Source of the DNA: Arbacia lixula
Lineage: Eukaryota; Echinodermata; Echinoidea; Arbacioida; Arbaciidae
Direction of reading: 5' to 3'
DNA length: 64,000 bases
Assembly (NCBI GenBank): GCA_963669155.1
Contig: OZ022580.1
Coordinates: forward strand, 23,488,512 to 23,552,511
The notes beneath the pieces are model-generated. The model had not been told where the DNA came from. It saw nothing but the letters and a program-made list of their open reading frames with translations, and did no database searches. A program made the translations under genes and the position numbers. Shown here piece by piece: positions 12,507 to 24,104 of the stretch; within the stretch, counting starts at the first letter, position 1; the number at the start of each line of letters is the position of its first letter.

Positions 12507-15500
12507 GGGGGGCAAAAACAGCCCCCCCCCCTAAGATCTCGACAGTTGATCGCGCGAGTCGCGACGAAAATTGGCACTTACGTCACCGATGCCGTATTCT
12601 CCACAATTCAATTGTCAATTGCACCAAAATTATTCAAATTTATTTTTCATTAATTAATTATGCTAATTAAATGCATAAAAATCATAATTTGGTTGTAAAT
12701 CTTTAAATATATCCCCAAAACTGCTAGATATCAATCCAGACACTTTTCTTAGGATTATTATCAAATTAGGATTTTAAAAAATGACGATATCAAAGTTTTT
12801 CTTATGTATTTTATTGTTTTTTTTAAATTTCTTATGTATTTCCTTGTTTTTTCGACTTATGTTTTTCATTGTTTTTTTCGATGGAAATCGTTGGCAACAC
12901 TATTTCAGTCATAAATAACATGAAATCTATTGTTTTTCACCAGTAATAAGAGAAATAATGATACATTTATGAATTTTGCTAGATACAAAATTTGCATTGG
13001 ATTTGTACATGAAATCACGTTTTTGAGCAATTTTTGGTCTGACATGCACATACAAAATGTTACGTAACTTCGGAACCGTGTACCCCCGCGTCGCAAATTT
13101 GGTCTTAAAAGTTGCGTGAGACTTGAAGATAAAAAGTCATGAAATGTCGCGGCGCGATCTTTTCGCGTTACAAATTTATTGCGAAAAATGTCGAGGGGGG
13201 GGCTGTTTTTGCCCCCCCCCCCCCCCCCCCCCCCCCTTAGGGCTAGATAGGGTTAAACAGTACACAAGTCCTAAGGATGGATACTCTACATAATGTGTAA
13301 ACACTGTTTTCTTAAGCTAAATTTATCCAGAGTTCAATCACATGTCATGATATAGAGGTTGCCAATGAAAAATCTTGCAGAATGGGACAATTTTTGCAGT
13401 GTGATACCTTTAGTGATATATTTTCTTCCTCTTTATATTGTACTCTACGGAAAGCAGTAGTAATAATGATGAAAACCTGTCACCTGTTCTCTTCAATTTA
13501 TGGTGATATAATGTGATTTTTTTTAATGAATTTGTTAGACTCTTAGGTATTTGTTTTCCATAATATCGTGTCTTGATCTATGAACTAGAAATAGCTTGCA
13601 TGGTTAAGTTGCTGCCCAATAAGCAGCAGATTGCAGGTTCAAATCCTTCTGGTGCCAAGATTTTTTTTCTGGCTTGTTTTTCATTCATTTACAAGATGGT
13701 ACATGCTATCCTTACAAGTACTGGGTGTATGCCTGAAATTTCTTTTCAAAATTGAAATGACCCCAGAAAGCCCTTTCACTAAAATGTGATTTTTGTTACT
13801 TATTCCTTTCTAGGTCATTCAACATTAACAAACTATCCAACCAAAGTGTTAAAGATATTCTACAAATAAGTAAGTATTTTAGATTATTTCCACCATGTTT
13901 TCCTCAGTTGCACTTTGATAACATGCTAAGCTTTTAAGGGAAGGGGTAGTAATGGTAAAGACCAAAGGCCTTAGAGGCAGCGCAAGACGGATTACTCTCC
14001 AAAAAAGCTGTAGTACGACATGGGTGCCATTTTAGGAAGCAAGTTCCCGGATGAAGTTTGAAGTTCATTTATTATTTCTGTCGACCCCTAAAGGTCAGAA
14101 TCTATTGTTCTTAAAACTAATCTGTTCCAGAAATATGGACTTCATCTCCCACGCGCCCCTCTTCTGAACCAGTAGTTATAATTGAGGCAAAAATGATATC
14201 ACTTTGATAAGCAATGGAATACTATGTTTGCTCTGGGATAAAAATATCTCTGTGAATACAAATGAATTTAGCATTGTCTTATGAATCAGAAAAGGGGCTG
14301 ACAGACACTAGTGATATGTAATCTGATTACCTTGCAGTATTTGTGTCTGGTATGCCATGTACTGCAGCATGGCTTTGATAAACAGACATTGAGACATGCA
14401 GCCAACAGCTTAGCCTGGCTTTCAGGCTGTTAGACATTTCTTTCCAAACTATTTGATAAATGGGCCTGGCTGCAGTCGACTTATCATTCTCATTTCTTTC
14501 TATCTATCATTCTTTTATCTTTTTATCAGTAGCATTTGCTAGTTTGCTAAAGGGCCTGTCTTTCTATTATTCTTATGTAGCCACTGTAGAAGCTGCCTAC
14601 AGTATGGCTATAGATGAAAGCTTGTTAGCATTATCTGTCTATCTGTCTATCTGTCTATCTGTCCATTTATCAGTAGCATCTGGGGGTGTTTCACCAAGCT
14701 GTTCTTAAGCTAAGAATGCCTTTTTGCATGACTGGTGACCCCTTCTTGTGCTAAATGAGATACTCCAATTTGTTCCTGTTCTGACATAGTGGGATTTTAT
14801 TACTAACAATCCTAATCAAATTTGACAAGTCATAAATTTTGTTTTCAGACCCTTTTTAACAACAAGAATCTTAATTTCCAAAGATATGATTTCAAAGTTA
14901 GCTGATGGGAATCAAAATCATTGAGAATCTGATTCAACAGATGAGAGGGTCACTAGTCATGCATAACATTGTTCTTAGCTTGAGAACAGCTTAGTGAAAC
15001 ACCCCCCAGTTAATAAATCTTTCTAATGTTCTTCTTCAGCTACTGAAGAAACTGGCTGCAGTACGGCTGTGGATGACAGCTCGGTAGAGAGAATAGCAGA
15101 GCGGTTCAACTCCTCTCTCGTGTTTGATGGCAGTGACCCACGCATGGCCTACACAGTCAGAGATCCCGTCACCAATAGCGTCTACCAGTCTGGCATGCCC
15201 AGGGGATTTGCAAGAAAGTAAATAACATTTAACTTCTTCTTACGGCATATCAGGCAAAAGCTGCCCCATAATGAACCACACAGCCACATTTTAATTTTGT
15301 TTAAAGTCATGTCCTCTTCTGGGCTCCGTAGCATAAAGGTTTGTGATCAATTGCAAATTCGAAAGACAAATTCTGATTAGTTACTGGTCTTTTGAACAAA
15401 ATGAGCATGCAACAATGATGTTGATTGGCCATTGCCATTTTGCGATTAATCGCAAACCTTTATGTTACGGGGCCCTGGTCTGGTGAAGTAGTGCATGAGG

Positions 15501-16247
15501 AAGAAAACAGATATGACTGGAAGAAAAGTGTTTGTCGATGTGTGTTGCATGATGGGACAGCTATCCCGTTTATGTGGTATGGAGAAATCATTGTAGTGTA
15601 TCCCTTTTGTAGGTGAAATATATTAACTTGTGTATGATTATTAAAATGAATGATGTTCATAACTGCACTTAAAAAATAGGAATTGAAGCCTGTCTTTTTT
15701 TTAAAGTAATATTTACTTTTTTAAGTTCAAATGGATGTTTTTATGGGGCGTCTAAAGAAGTAGTATTGTGTCTTTTAAACTAGCAAGATTAGAATAAACA
15801 TCACACAAATCAATTTGTACGAGTTTGTTTGCTACTCATGTAACTTGCATCACCCTTGGTCTTTTTTTTTCTCTCTCATCTTTCTTTCCTCTTTCTCTTC
15901 CCTCTCTCTTTCCTCTCTCTCCACCCTCCCTTCTCTCTCTGACTCTCTTTCTCACCCTCTCACTCTTCCTCTCTTCTCTCTCCTTCCCACCTCTCCACCT
16001 CTCTCTCCTTTTCTCCACCCGCCCTCCTGTTTCTCTCTCCTGCTCTCTTCTTACTCTCTCTCACTCTTCCCCCCTCCCCCCCCCCCCCCCACCTCTCTCT
16101 CTCCGCAGGATTGTGATGAGGTCACGGTGCTGGGACGCCGCTCTCGTCATTGATGCTGGCTCCTCCTTCATCTTCAACGACGGCGCCATAGCAACCATGG
16201 AGATCAACGAGGAGGATGCCCTCAACACCGTCGAGCTCGTAGATTGA
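6325..16247 (+). CDS. NADK2: Mitochondrial NAD kinase 2, complete gene (eight exons)
   Basis: NADK2 phosphorylates NAD to NADP in the mitochondrial matrix. Exons are 6325-6726, 7669-7757, 8317-8568, 9681-9905, 10897-10992, 13814-13869, 15040-15217 and 16109-16247. All junctions are GT/AG and phases agree, giving 478 residues plus stop (human about 440). Residues 1-100 are Arg/Ser-rich with few acids, as in a mitochondrial presequence, and hold the highest divergence. The segment NVLVVPKKTRYQFEKQR starts the conserved part. The NAD-kinase GGDGT motif is at 193-197 and the NTDP motif at 215-218. LPVRALNE and GESLSSR (exon 4), YYEMAVDDGPMEKQKSSG and TGTGS (exon 5) and SRCWDA (exon 8) all match the vertebrate protein. 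The ATG at 6325 is the first in frame. The gene converges on MAP3K1. Confidence 0.95.
7669..7757 (+). CDS. NADK2: NADK2 exon 2
   Basis: It encodes LAERGSDLDVIRDRHKAH and onward to NVLR, matching the helical segment before the catalytic core. The acceptor is CTGATTTTCTGCAG and the donor CAGGTATTG; phase is 0 in and 2 out. Confidence 0.9.
8050..8279. mobile_element. Hairpin MITE, family A, copy 1
   Basis: It is a non-autonomous DNA element of about 230 bases that is nearly one palindrome. The ends read TACACT(C/A)CAGCTCAAAGG and GAGCTGTAGTGTA, and the arms share GTCCAGTTCAGCATGAAAC. TA at both ends could be a Tc1/mariner-type target duplication. It lies in NADK2 intron 2 just before the acceptor. 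Confidence 0.88.
8317..8568 (+). CDS. NADK2: NADK2 exon 3 (catalytic GGDGT and NTDP)
   Basis: This exon carries the defining NAD-kinase motifs: ISMGGDGTYLLAASKV, then IGVNTDP and SEGHLCLP. The acceptor lies only 37 bases after a hairpin mobile element that ends near 8279. Confidence 0.95.
9411..9636. mobile_element. Hairpin MITE, family A, copy 2
   Basis: It has the same palindromic structure as the copy at 8050, in NADK2 intron 3, ending 44 bases before exon 4. The open frames across it are products of the palindrome. Confidence 0.88.
9681..9905 (+). CDS. NADK2: NADK2 exon 4
   Basis: It encodes RWKKRQRIRVTIDG through LPVRALNEIFVGESLSSR. The acceptor GAGCTGTAG lies about 45 bases after a second copy of the same hairpin element. 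Its 3' part is repeated three more times in the following intron. Confidence 0.94.
9939..10395 (+). repeat. Three extra tandem copies of NADK2 exon 4 end plus intron start
   Basis: A unit of about 160 bases holds the last 110-120 bases of exon 4, its donor and about 45 bases of intron. It recurs with donor-like sites at 10065, 10225 and 10381 (original 9906). Copies 2 and 3 keep AAGGTAAGG. Copy 2 has lost one base in the middle, so its frame breaks; copy 3 stays open in the exon 4 frame; copy 4 carries an internal deletion and a weaker donor. The copies lack the 5' part of the exon, so they are probably unused. Confidence 0.92.
10897..10992 (+). CDS. NADK2: NADK2 exon 5
   Basis: It encodes MSYYEMAVDDGPMEKQK and VTVSTGTGSTSW, the substrate-site strand of the family. 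Phase is 2 in and 2 out. Confidence 0.94.
11020..11654. mobile_element. Inverted-repeat DNA element with CRE-like palindromes
   Basis: The ends are GGGACTTTTCGATTGG and CCAAATCGAAAGGTCCC, each followed by a GACGCC-rich block. It carries three TGACGTCA palindromes (near 11152, 11473 and 11606) and is CpG-rich compared with its surroundings. It lies in NADK2 intron 5, 28 bases after the exon 5 donor. Confidence 0.8.
11657..12112. mobile_element. Long-TIR element, family C, copy 2
   Basis: It starts TTAAAGGGATAGTCCACC and ends TCAGGGTGAGCTATCC, in NADK2 intron 5, directly after the element at 11020-11654. Confidence 0.8.
12423..13256. mobile_element. piggyBac-like non-autonomous element with poly-G/poly-C in its terminal repeats
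   Basis: TTAA flanks both sides (12423-12426 and 13253-13256). The ends read CCCTATATAGCCC and GGGCTAGATAGGG. TTAA targets and CCC/GGG ends are hallmarks of the piggyBac superfamily. Inside each end lies a homopolymer: G over 12465-12505 on the left and C over 13212-13236 on the right. Then come mirrored GGCAAAAACAGCCCCC and GGGGCTGTTTTTGCC blocks. There is no transposase frame, so it is a MITE of about 826 bases. Confidence 0.82.
13575..13790 (+). mobile_element. tRNA-derived SINE
   Basis: A box-A-like TAGCTTGCATGGTTAAG is followed by the B box GGTTCAAATCC at 13637-13647. A body follows with TTCATTTACAAGATGG, GGGTGTATGCC and AGCCCTTTCACTAAAA. The body also occurs at 44695-44950 and 60742-61085. 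The tRNA part does not fold into a complete tRNA, so it is not a functional tRNA gene. It lies in NADK2 intron 5. Confidence 0.7.
13814..13869 (+). CDS. NADK2: NADK2 exon 6 (56 bases)
   Basis: This small exon encodes SFNINKLSNQSVKDILQI, matching the human SFNINRVATQAVEDVL segment. The acceptor is CTTTCTAG and the donor AAGTAAGT. It is too short to stand out as an open frame. Confidence 0.92.
14682..15008. mobile_element. Hairpin MITE, family B, copy 1
   Basis: The ends are GGGGGTGTTTCACCAAGCTG and CAGCTTAGTGAAACACCCCC, and further symmetric stretches lie inside. It sits in NADK2 intron 6, ending 31 bases before exon 7. Confidence 0.83.
15040..15217 (+). CDS. NADK2: NADK2 exon 7
   Basis: It encodes a Thr/Ser-rich start, then ERIAERFNSSLVFDGSDP, YTVRDPVTNSVY and GMPRGFARK. 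Phase is 1 in and 2 out. Confidence 0.92.
15321..15475. mobile_element. Short hairpin element
   Basis: GGGCTCCGTAGCATAAAGGT and ACCTTTATGTTACGGGGCCC form inverted ends of about 20 bases, in NADK2 intron 7. Confidence 0.75.
15866..16106 (+). repeat. Pyrimidine tract leading into the NADK2 exon 8 acceptor
   Basis: About 240 bases of CT-rich sequence, including a run of about 14 C, end in CTCTCTCTCCGCAG. It acts as a greatly enlarged polypyrimidine tract for the last NADK2 intron. Confidence 0.85.
16109..16247 (+). CDS. NADK2: NADK2 exon 8 (C-terminus)
   Basis: It encodes IVMRSRCWDAALVIDAG, the FNDGAIATM segment and the end TVELVD followed by TGA, matching the human C-terminus. The acceptor is fed by a pyrimidine microsatellite about 240 bases long. 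Confidence 0.95.
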
Positions 16248-16569
16248 CGACGGAAAGAACGACATCTCTGTGCATGTTTTACCACCGAGTCTTCCCGTTG
16301 ATTTTATTTCTTTGCCTGAACCAAAAAGTTGTTCTTCTCATAGCCAGAAGGTCGCACTGCCGTCAAGCTTACCAATTAATAATGTTCACTTCCTAACACT
16401 ACCATTAACTCCCTAAGTGTTACTGGTGGACTGTTTCACCTTGAATGCCTTCAAATGCCATAGAATAACATGTGATGTGGCTATGGCATTTCATGTGGCA
16501 GAGGAGGAGTTAAAAAGAAGTGGCAAGTACCACATTATATTAGAAAAGCATAGGAGACTTCATAGTACG

Positions 16570-16793
16570 TACACTACAGCTCAAAGGAATTAGCATCGGG
16601 TAAAGGGAAAGGGAAGGAGCCGCAGTTTTAAATCGTGGTATTTCTTTGTCCAGTTCAGCATGACGCTGTATTAGCCTAAAAAGCATCACGTTTCATGCTG
16701 AACTGGACAAAATATACCATGGTTCAAAACTGCAGCTCCTTCCCTTTCTTTCCTTTCCCTTTCCCTATGCAAATTCCTTTGAGCTGTAGTGTA
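16570..16793. mobile_element. Hairpin MITE, family A, copy 3
   Basis: This is a full copy with ends TACACTACAGC and GCTGTAGTGTA, about 320 bases after the NADK2 stop codon, so it is probably in the 3' UTR. Confidence 0.88.
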
Positions 16794-17920
16794 TGCCTTT
16801 TATACGATCGTTCCCTTATGGTTTGCCATGTGTAGAACAAAGTCTACAATAGTGTCATACCTGCATGGACATAGTGTTGCACAAAAAGATCAGCTTCCCC
16901 ATTTTCATTCAAAATGGATACACATTTGCTCTGTACATTTTCACTGTATGAGGTAGCTTTTCTTTAAAAAAAAAAAAACATGTTTAACTTGATATTGATC
17001 ACATGCATAACTATCCAGGTAAAATTCCTCATAAAGTTGTCTGAAAAATTTTGTTCATATTTCTGCCTAGTGTATGCTTAAAAGATTTCATATCAATTTG
17101 GTAGAAGGGCTATTAAAATATATATCGGTACTTAAGATGGGTATAGGCTTATTTTTGGTAGATTTTGGTGGGAATTCTTAAAGTGAATTTTTTGTTAAAG
17201 AAACCTGACATTTATCATTTCACCCTAGGTACTTTGTGCTTTGTAGAGGTGGTTTAGTGTTTGAAATGTTTTTATTTTAAAGTGTAAAATACCCTTCTAC
17301 TTATGTTACAATATGCTGCTGATGTGACACTTTTTAAAAGTCACACTATCTATGAAAGTGCAGAACTTTTTGTTGTGTATGCTTTGGAAATATTTTAGTG
17401 CTCAGGACTTTGGTCATTTTTATTTACCAAAGTTTGATGGAGGCAAAAAATGTTCAGTTATTCCAAATTTTTGAATAAAGGGTGAAAAAATAAATTAAGA
17501 CTCAAATCAAGCTGAAGTTGACACATCATGAAGTGCAAATCACATTAAATATTCACAGGATTACCATAAAAACAAGTAATTGATGAAATGTCACAAAAAT
17601 GTTCTAAAAATGTTGACATCCCTTGACATTATGTTGTGTCAATTTCAGCTTCATTTGAGTTATAACTCATTTTTGATTATTTTTCAAAAGTGTCAAAAAG
17701 TTTTTTTTAAAAGCTAGTAGAGACATAATGTATCTCAAACTGTAAGAGAGCAAAATCAGATGTATCAGAGTTCCAAGTACATTGTGAAAGTGCCTGCTTT
17801 TTTATGTGTTCTGTCTTGTGTAGTCCTTTAAAGAAAATGCTGTTTTTGTGCTGCCTTGTTTGCTGCTACTGCTGCTATTTCTGTTACTGCTGCGGGGCGG
17901 GGCGGGGATTATTACACAAC

Positions 17921-18393
17921 ATTTAAAAGGAAAGTTCACCCTGAAGATGAGTTGGTTTCAATCAAAGCAGAAACACTTTAGTGAAGGCTTGACAAAAATC
18001 TGTCAAAGGATAAGAGAGTCATCTTTTGAAATTTAAATTTTGTGACGTCACATGCGAGGTGTTCTCCCGTATGTTGTGTGCTGTATGATTCCATAAATTG
18101 CTCTGTTCTTGGGTTGATTGATGGGATATTTTTATTTCAAAGAGGTTTGTGTGTAAAAAATGTGTTTCTAATGATGTATCAAATGCACAGGTAAAAGGAT
18201 GTTCTTGGTTTTGTTTTGAGGGAATGGACTTTTCCAAAAAAATTGTACACAACATATCGGAGAGTACCTCACATGTGACGTCACAAAATCAAAACTTTAA
18301 AAGATCATAACTTTCTTATCCTTTGACAGATTTTCATCAAACCTTCACTAATAAGTTTTTTCACTTTATTTCAGGGTGAACAATCCATTTAAG
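17921..18393. mobile_element. Long-TIR element, family C, copy 3
   Basis: Its ends are AAAGGAAAGTTCACCCTGAA and TTCAGGGTGAACAATCC, with the internal GACGTCAC blocks in inverted positions. It lies 3' of NADK2. Confidence 0.8.
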
Positions 18394-19756
18394 CTGCCAA
18401 GAGGAACCAGAGCTTGACACTTTCTGGTGTTGAGGAGAACCCAGACATCCAAATATTGTCAAATGTGTCTAGAAAGTCTGTATTGCTATGCATCTCTCTA
18501 TAGACATAGCCAACTTTGCTGAAGGATTTACAGACAAGTGGTCTTTACAGACAGGTGGTCTCGATAGACTTTGCCAACTTCTCTGAAAGGCTTCAAGTGA
18601 TTGGTCTGAACAGACAGTAGTCTTTGTAACAGATTCGGTGTTTCTATGAATTCAGCTATCTGCAAACCCAGTTTGCATATTGAATTTATATTTTATGTAG
18701 CGGTCATAGCAGCTTACTATAGCTACAATGTATGAATGCAGACAGAAAGTAATAAGATGTATTATCAGACAGGTTAAAGAATGTGACCAATAGGAATCCG
18801 GTATGTGAGTCACATTATGCATTAATTTTACTAATTATTCCAGCCGTGCATTTCTTGTGCAGCACTGCAATTTTTGTGTGTTTCCCATTTCTGTACAAAC
18901 GCTACGCAAGGTAGGTTGCTCTGGGCCGATCGATCCAGCGCATGATGTATGCGCGTGTGCGCGCAAGCTACCTGCATGCACATGCGCTTCATCTTTGAGC
19001 GTGTTTTTTACGGGGAAAAAAAAATGACAATCCGCACTTCCAACTTCTCTCGGACAAAGATATTGAGGAGTTAACCAAGAGAAGGACTTCAAAAAGTTAT
19101 GATGACATGTCGAGTCTACACAAACTTTAAATGTGTTCACATAAAAATTTAGGACTTCCAGGCCTAAGTGTTATGCCATTCATGTTGGAGTGTTGCATCA
19201 TAAAAACTAGTGTCCTTCTGTTGGTGTTCAGATTTGACGTCCGTGGAAGCAGCCATTTGATATCTTCGTAGTGTAAACATTTGTAATATGGGAGATGCAC
19301 CAAAATCTTCAAGGTACCTGTAGACCTAAGTGTAATAACCTTTATATTCCGACCTGTCTTATAAAACAAATAATGCACAGTTTTAACGTTTGTGACGTTG
19401 AGGCGATGCAGCGCACGGTAGGAGGGTGTTTACCATGCCAAATTCCTCTTGGAATTGACAATGTCAACTTGAAATATTAACTAAATTGAAATACATGTAC
19501 TAGGAGCTGGTGGTACTGACACATGAATTGAAATAACTGATGATAATGCATACATTTATCATTCATCCTGTTGTCTCGTAATTTTCCAGGTAAGGTTGAT
19601 CAATACATTTTTGTTCCATATTGAAATACCGTGATGTGTCTGATTTGATATGCAAGCTGCCATCTTAACATTTAGATGCTGATTAGAATCACTCGTTTAA
19701 CTCTCTCATTATCACTGGCGTGAAATTGTGTCGTAAGGCAATGGAGTTTTCACGGC

Positions 19757-20037
19757 CAGGGGGTGTTTCACCAAGCTGTTCGTAAGCTACTAACGACTGG
19801 TGATTCCTTCTTATGCTAAATGCGATACCACACTTTGTTCCTGTTTTAACATATTGGGAGTTAATTTCCAACAATCCTTACAAAATTTAACAAATCATAA
19901 GCTTTGTATTCAGACACTTATAAACATCAGATTTGAACTTAAGCTGATGGGAATCAAAATCATTGAGAATGTGATTTGGCACAAGAAGGGGTCACCAGTC
20001 ATTCGTAGCTTACGAACAGCTTGGTGAAACACCCCCA
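19757..20037. mobile_element. Hairpin MITE, family B, copy 2
   Basis: It has the same terminal repeats as the copy at 14682 (GGGGGTGTTTCACC and GGTGAAACACCCCC), between NADK2 and MAP3K1. Confidence 0.83.
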
Positions 20038-20050
20038 GGTAATGCAAGGG

Positions 20051-20345
20051 TTAAAGGGGAAGTAAACCCCTGTGATAAGTTGACTTTGAATTAAAGCAGA
20101 AGAAATAGAGAAAGAGATTATCAACAGTTTGAGAAAAATGAGACATATGATAAGGAAAGGACATGCTGTGTGGGATGTCATTGTTTACTCTACGTAAACA
20201 AGACTATACTCAGAGCATCATTTGCTTAGCTCCCATTTAGACAGTTCTGTATACTTACAGGGCTAGTGGTTAAGAATTTTAAACAAACAAAAAACTTCCT
20301 TATGATATATCTCACTTTTCTCATACTATTGCTCATCTGTTTTTA
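20051..20345. mobile_element. Possible inverted-repeat element resembling family C
   Basis: GTTAAAGGGGAAGTAAACCC at the left is followed by blocks such as GAGAAAAATGAGACATATGA. These recur in inverse order near 20295-20335 (ATATCTCACTTTTCTCA). The ends are less clear than in the other families. Confidence 0.45.
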
Positions 20346-21118
20346 TAATTTGTGTATTTTATTTAGCAAGATGGGAAAATAGTATTATATTACTGTATGT
20401 TTCACATATTGATGGATCCAGCAAGGTCATCTAAGGATGTAAAATGTCTTGAAGACTTAAAGCTTGTAAAAATGTGTAAATAATGAGGATTGTACAGAGA
20501 GAGAGAAGATAACAGAATCATGAACATAATATTTTCTCTGTGTTATAAGAAGAAAATAAATAAAATGAAATCATGCTGCAGGGCCTTTGCAGACTGGAAA
20601 CGAAACTGGCCAATGTTTTTCTTTCTTCTCAGTGTTTTGTTGTGTGATTAAGTGATGTGGTTTTGTGTGCGAAGAAAGAAAAGTACACCTGTATATCCTT
20701 CATTCTCAAGCTCGCTTATGTAACATGTTGATAGTTTTGGGAAATACTTTTAGCTCATAGATCTCTGCCCAGCCATCAAACAAAATTCTTTCTACTGTTG
20801 GCGATGCTATAAACATGTTGCTTCATTGATGTGTAATTTTGCAAACATTCACTTCAAATCTCATGTGGTACATGTATAAGATACATACATTGTGTGTCAC
20901 CTATTACAAACTGAAGTACACCATTATACTCATACCCATAATCATACTCTTCAGCGTTGCTGCTCTTCAACATTGCTTAGTAATTGCATATGTTCAAACA
21001 TCAACATATATTACATAATTTTCTGTGTGATATGCCTTGTGAATGTAGATGGACTCAAATATTCTCATTTTCATTCTCTCTCCCTCTCCCTCCTATGTCT
21101 CTCCTTTCCCCACTCCAG

Positions 21119-21121
21119 CCC

Positions 21122-21190
<69 letters not shown>
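21119..21190. repeat. Poly-C and (CT)n microsatellite
   Basis: Fourteen C are followed by an unbroken CT run of almost 60 bases. Confidence 0.95.
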
Positions 21191-21192
<2 letters not shown>

Positions 21193-23951
21193 TACCTTAT
21201 ACGGGTGACTCTTTGAACCAATAAATACATAAATCAATACATAGTATTAATATTTTTATCACTTTAATACAAAATAACACAATATATACAATCTCTGTAC
21301 ATGTAGAAATAGGCACCATGTTATGTCTAATATACTTCAAAATTACATCTTATATACAATGCATTCACTTGTTGCCAGAATGTCATCATAAAATGCTGTA
21401 TCATTAATTGCAGCATTTGTCCAACAAAGGCAGTCAGTATAGAATGGCACATCAACTTCTTTTGAAGACATTCATGATATGTCTGAAGCTTTTAAATGAA
21501 AAGCAGATACATGTATTTGAAAAATAGCATAGCACTCTTCTAATATCTTCTTGTGTGTAGCTGGATGCTACCACTGAGCTCTTAAAACCTTCAATTATCC
21601 ATTGCATAACAATCTATAAAACACACACATCCGGGTATAGTATTGATGAAGACCACACTTTTCTCTGTAAGTCTTTTCAATATATGCTTCATGCTATAAC
21701 CATGGAAACAACAAATCACATTCTAGAAAAATATCTGATATCTCATATCAGGGTGATTACAAGTCCAATTTACAAGGCAAGATAAGATGAATACAGTTGA
21801 CTATTCGAAGGAAAGAGGGTGGATTGAAAAGACACTGTTAACAGGAGGGCGTAATTAAACAACCCCAATATACATGTTACATAAGTTAATCCTCTCATTA
21901 CCAAACTATCATAGTCCCATGTCAATTTTGACACATTTAATTGCCTATAGGACTAAAAGGTTTAAAATGGCTTGAACTTTTGCTTTTTTGCCAACATGTA
22001 CATGTTGTACTGTAGTACATATACATTTCCAAACTCATTTATATACAATGACGCAATATATCTGCACCAACACACATATCGTAACATATCTCACACAGTG
22101 AAATAAAGGCAAATAACACTTATACAACAAGTGTCCAATTAAAATGAATTCCCATGATTAGGAAGGGTCACAAAAAACGTGAACTATATGTAAAAATTTA
22201 AATTGTAAAGAAAAGTTAAGCTTATGTTATAAAATTATTGTCAGTATCAAAATGGCACAAGGAATGATTTGTATAAAGTAAACTGAACATGGCGACTCAC
22301 CAGAAAAAACAGGATAATGTCAATGGACAGAGTAAGATTTTTTTTTCTATGCCTCTACTTCACATAGAGCAGCACAGGTTACACGTCTTTCTACCAGTAA
22401 CACGAGTCAATGAAAGACAATCATCCTCTTCACCTTTACAGTGTGTCGACTTACTACTGGTTTTGCGGTGAAATGTCATATGGATATGTATGAAGGGCAC
22501 TTTTAACATTCTTAAAGACCACAAACTGGCCCTCTGCACACAAATTAAGGGCAGATAATCCCTTTTCACTCATTTTACAAATTAGGCAATTGCTCAAAGA
22601 TAGGCACATCACTAGGTTGAAATCACAAAAGGACGGTGTGGTAAGAATTTGTTATGAAAAATTTATCATATATTCACATCTAAAATGGCATTTAAAATGA
22701 TCACATAAACAAATTACATACAACTAGCAGTTACTCACAGTTTGAAAGATGGATGCAATTAAAAAAGTTATTTCTTTTGAGGGCTCATGAAAAAAAATCA
22801 AAATGGAGGATCTTACCATTAAGATTTAATATCAATTTGGCAAAGGCCATAATATATTTGTCAATTTATTTAATACTTTATAACAGACTAGCACAAACAC
22901 AAATGGTCTAAAAACAATTCACAAATAGACTTCAGCATTGATAACTGAAGGTTGATGTTTTTACAGCATAATTTTTTTACCAGTGCCAACATTTTTAACC
23001 ACAATTTACGCCAGCATTTATTAATTGCAATCACATAACTATACTGTCCATACTTGAGAAGGTAAAAGATTTAGTACCACACACTTGTATCACTTGAGGT
23101 AAAATAAGAATGATTGTCGCAGACTTACAGAATCAATTACTGTACATATTCGTGATGAATCAATATGTACACATACATGAATTCCTTCACATATTTCACC
23201 CATGATACACATAACTCACATTGAGCAGCACTCTATCTTGCTCAGAAGGATTTAACAATACCGACAAACTCTTACCGACAATATAAATAGCACTGAAACA
23301 CATTATTGTGACAGGTATGAGGAATATATCAACCTGAGGTATGACAAGTTCTCACCAGAAATAACAAAGCATTTTACTCAATTGGTCGCAATGTTGGTAC
23401 ATTTTCTCTTTGGTAACCGGTACATAAAATATCAGCACACCCCAATAGCAGAGATGCAAAATTTTCACCCTCCTCCCCCCTCCCCCATTGCCCTAATAAG
23501 TGTATCCCAAAGAGTTTTAAAGATAACATTCATTTTACAATGAAATGACTTTTCAAAACACCAATATCAATTGCAATTCTTGAAAAATAAACTTGTATTT
23601 TAAAAAATAAATTTTAAAATCATAATTCTATGAAAATAAAGGAGAGCAGTATTTGTACACTGTTTAACAATGTACACTCTCACAATTGAAAAAATAATGG
23701 TAATATTTATCGTCACCATCTCTGCTATTGGTTCATAGATTAGGCCAATTGCCTGACATATCATCAGGTTGAATACTTCATGCTGCCTTTTCCGTACATC
23801 CCCAATACACCAGTATGTTTTTGAATAAGGAGTATTTGGAGTCGCCATAGTTATGCATCCCTCAGATTTGCACCAATCATACACACACATAGTATAGAGC
23901 AGCCTATTGTCCAGCACAGCATGAGTTCTTATTAATGACAGACGGAGGAGT

Positions 23952-24104
23952 TCATTTCTTCATCTGCAGGAAGGCCGGGTGCTTGAGGAGCTCGACGGCG
24001 CTAGGTCGGGCAGACGGGGTGGGCTCCAGGCAGCGAAGGGCAAGGTCTCGGAGGGCAGGTGAGAGGGTTTCTGGAATGGCAGGGGGGCCGTTGGCACTGG
24101 CAAT
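23952..24104 (-). CDS. MAP3K1: MAP3K1 exon 18 (C-terminus)
   Basis: It encodes [20 protein letters not shown] and [13 protein letters not shown] followed by TGA. It matches the family end. Confidence 0.95.
   Translation of the reverse strand: MASANGPPAIPETLSPALRDLALRCLEPTPSARPSAVELLKHPAFLQMKK

Larger units (their letters stand above)
16248..23951. other. Convergent intergenic region with the 3' UTRs of NADK2 and MAP3K1
   Basis: No further exon was recognised. AATAAA at 20555-20564 (twice, overlapping) is a good candidate poly(A) signal for NADK2 or a nearby transcript. TTTATT (AATAAA on the minus strand) at 22865 and 23017 are candidates for MAP3K1. The stretch holds mobile elements of families A, B and C and a CT microsatellite. 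Bases 18835-19480 contain some CpG-rich sequence without a clear frame. Confidence 0.5.

Noticed and set aside
13579-13652. tRNA gene
   Set aside because: A and B boxes are present, but no acceptor stem closes and the same sequence with a shared tail recurs elsewhere, so it is a SINE.
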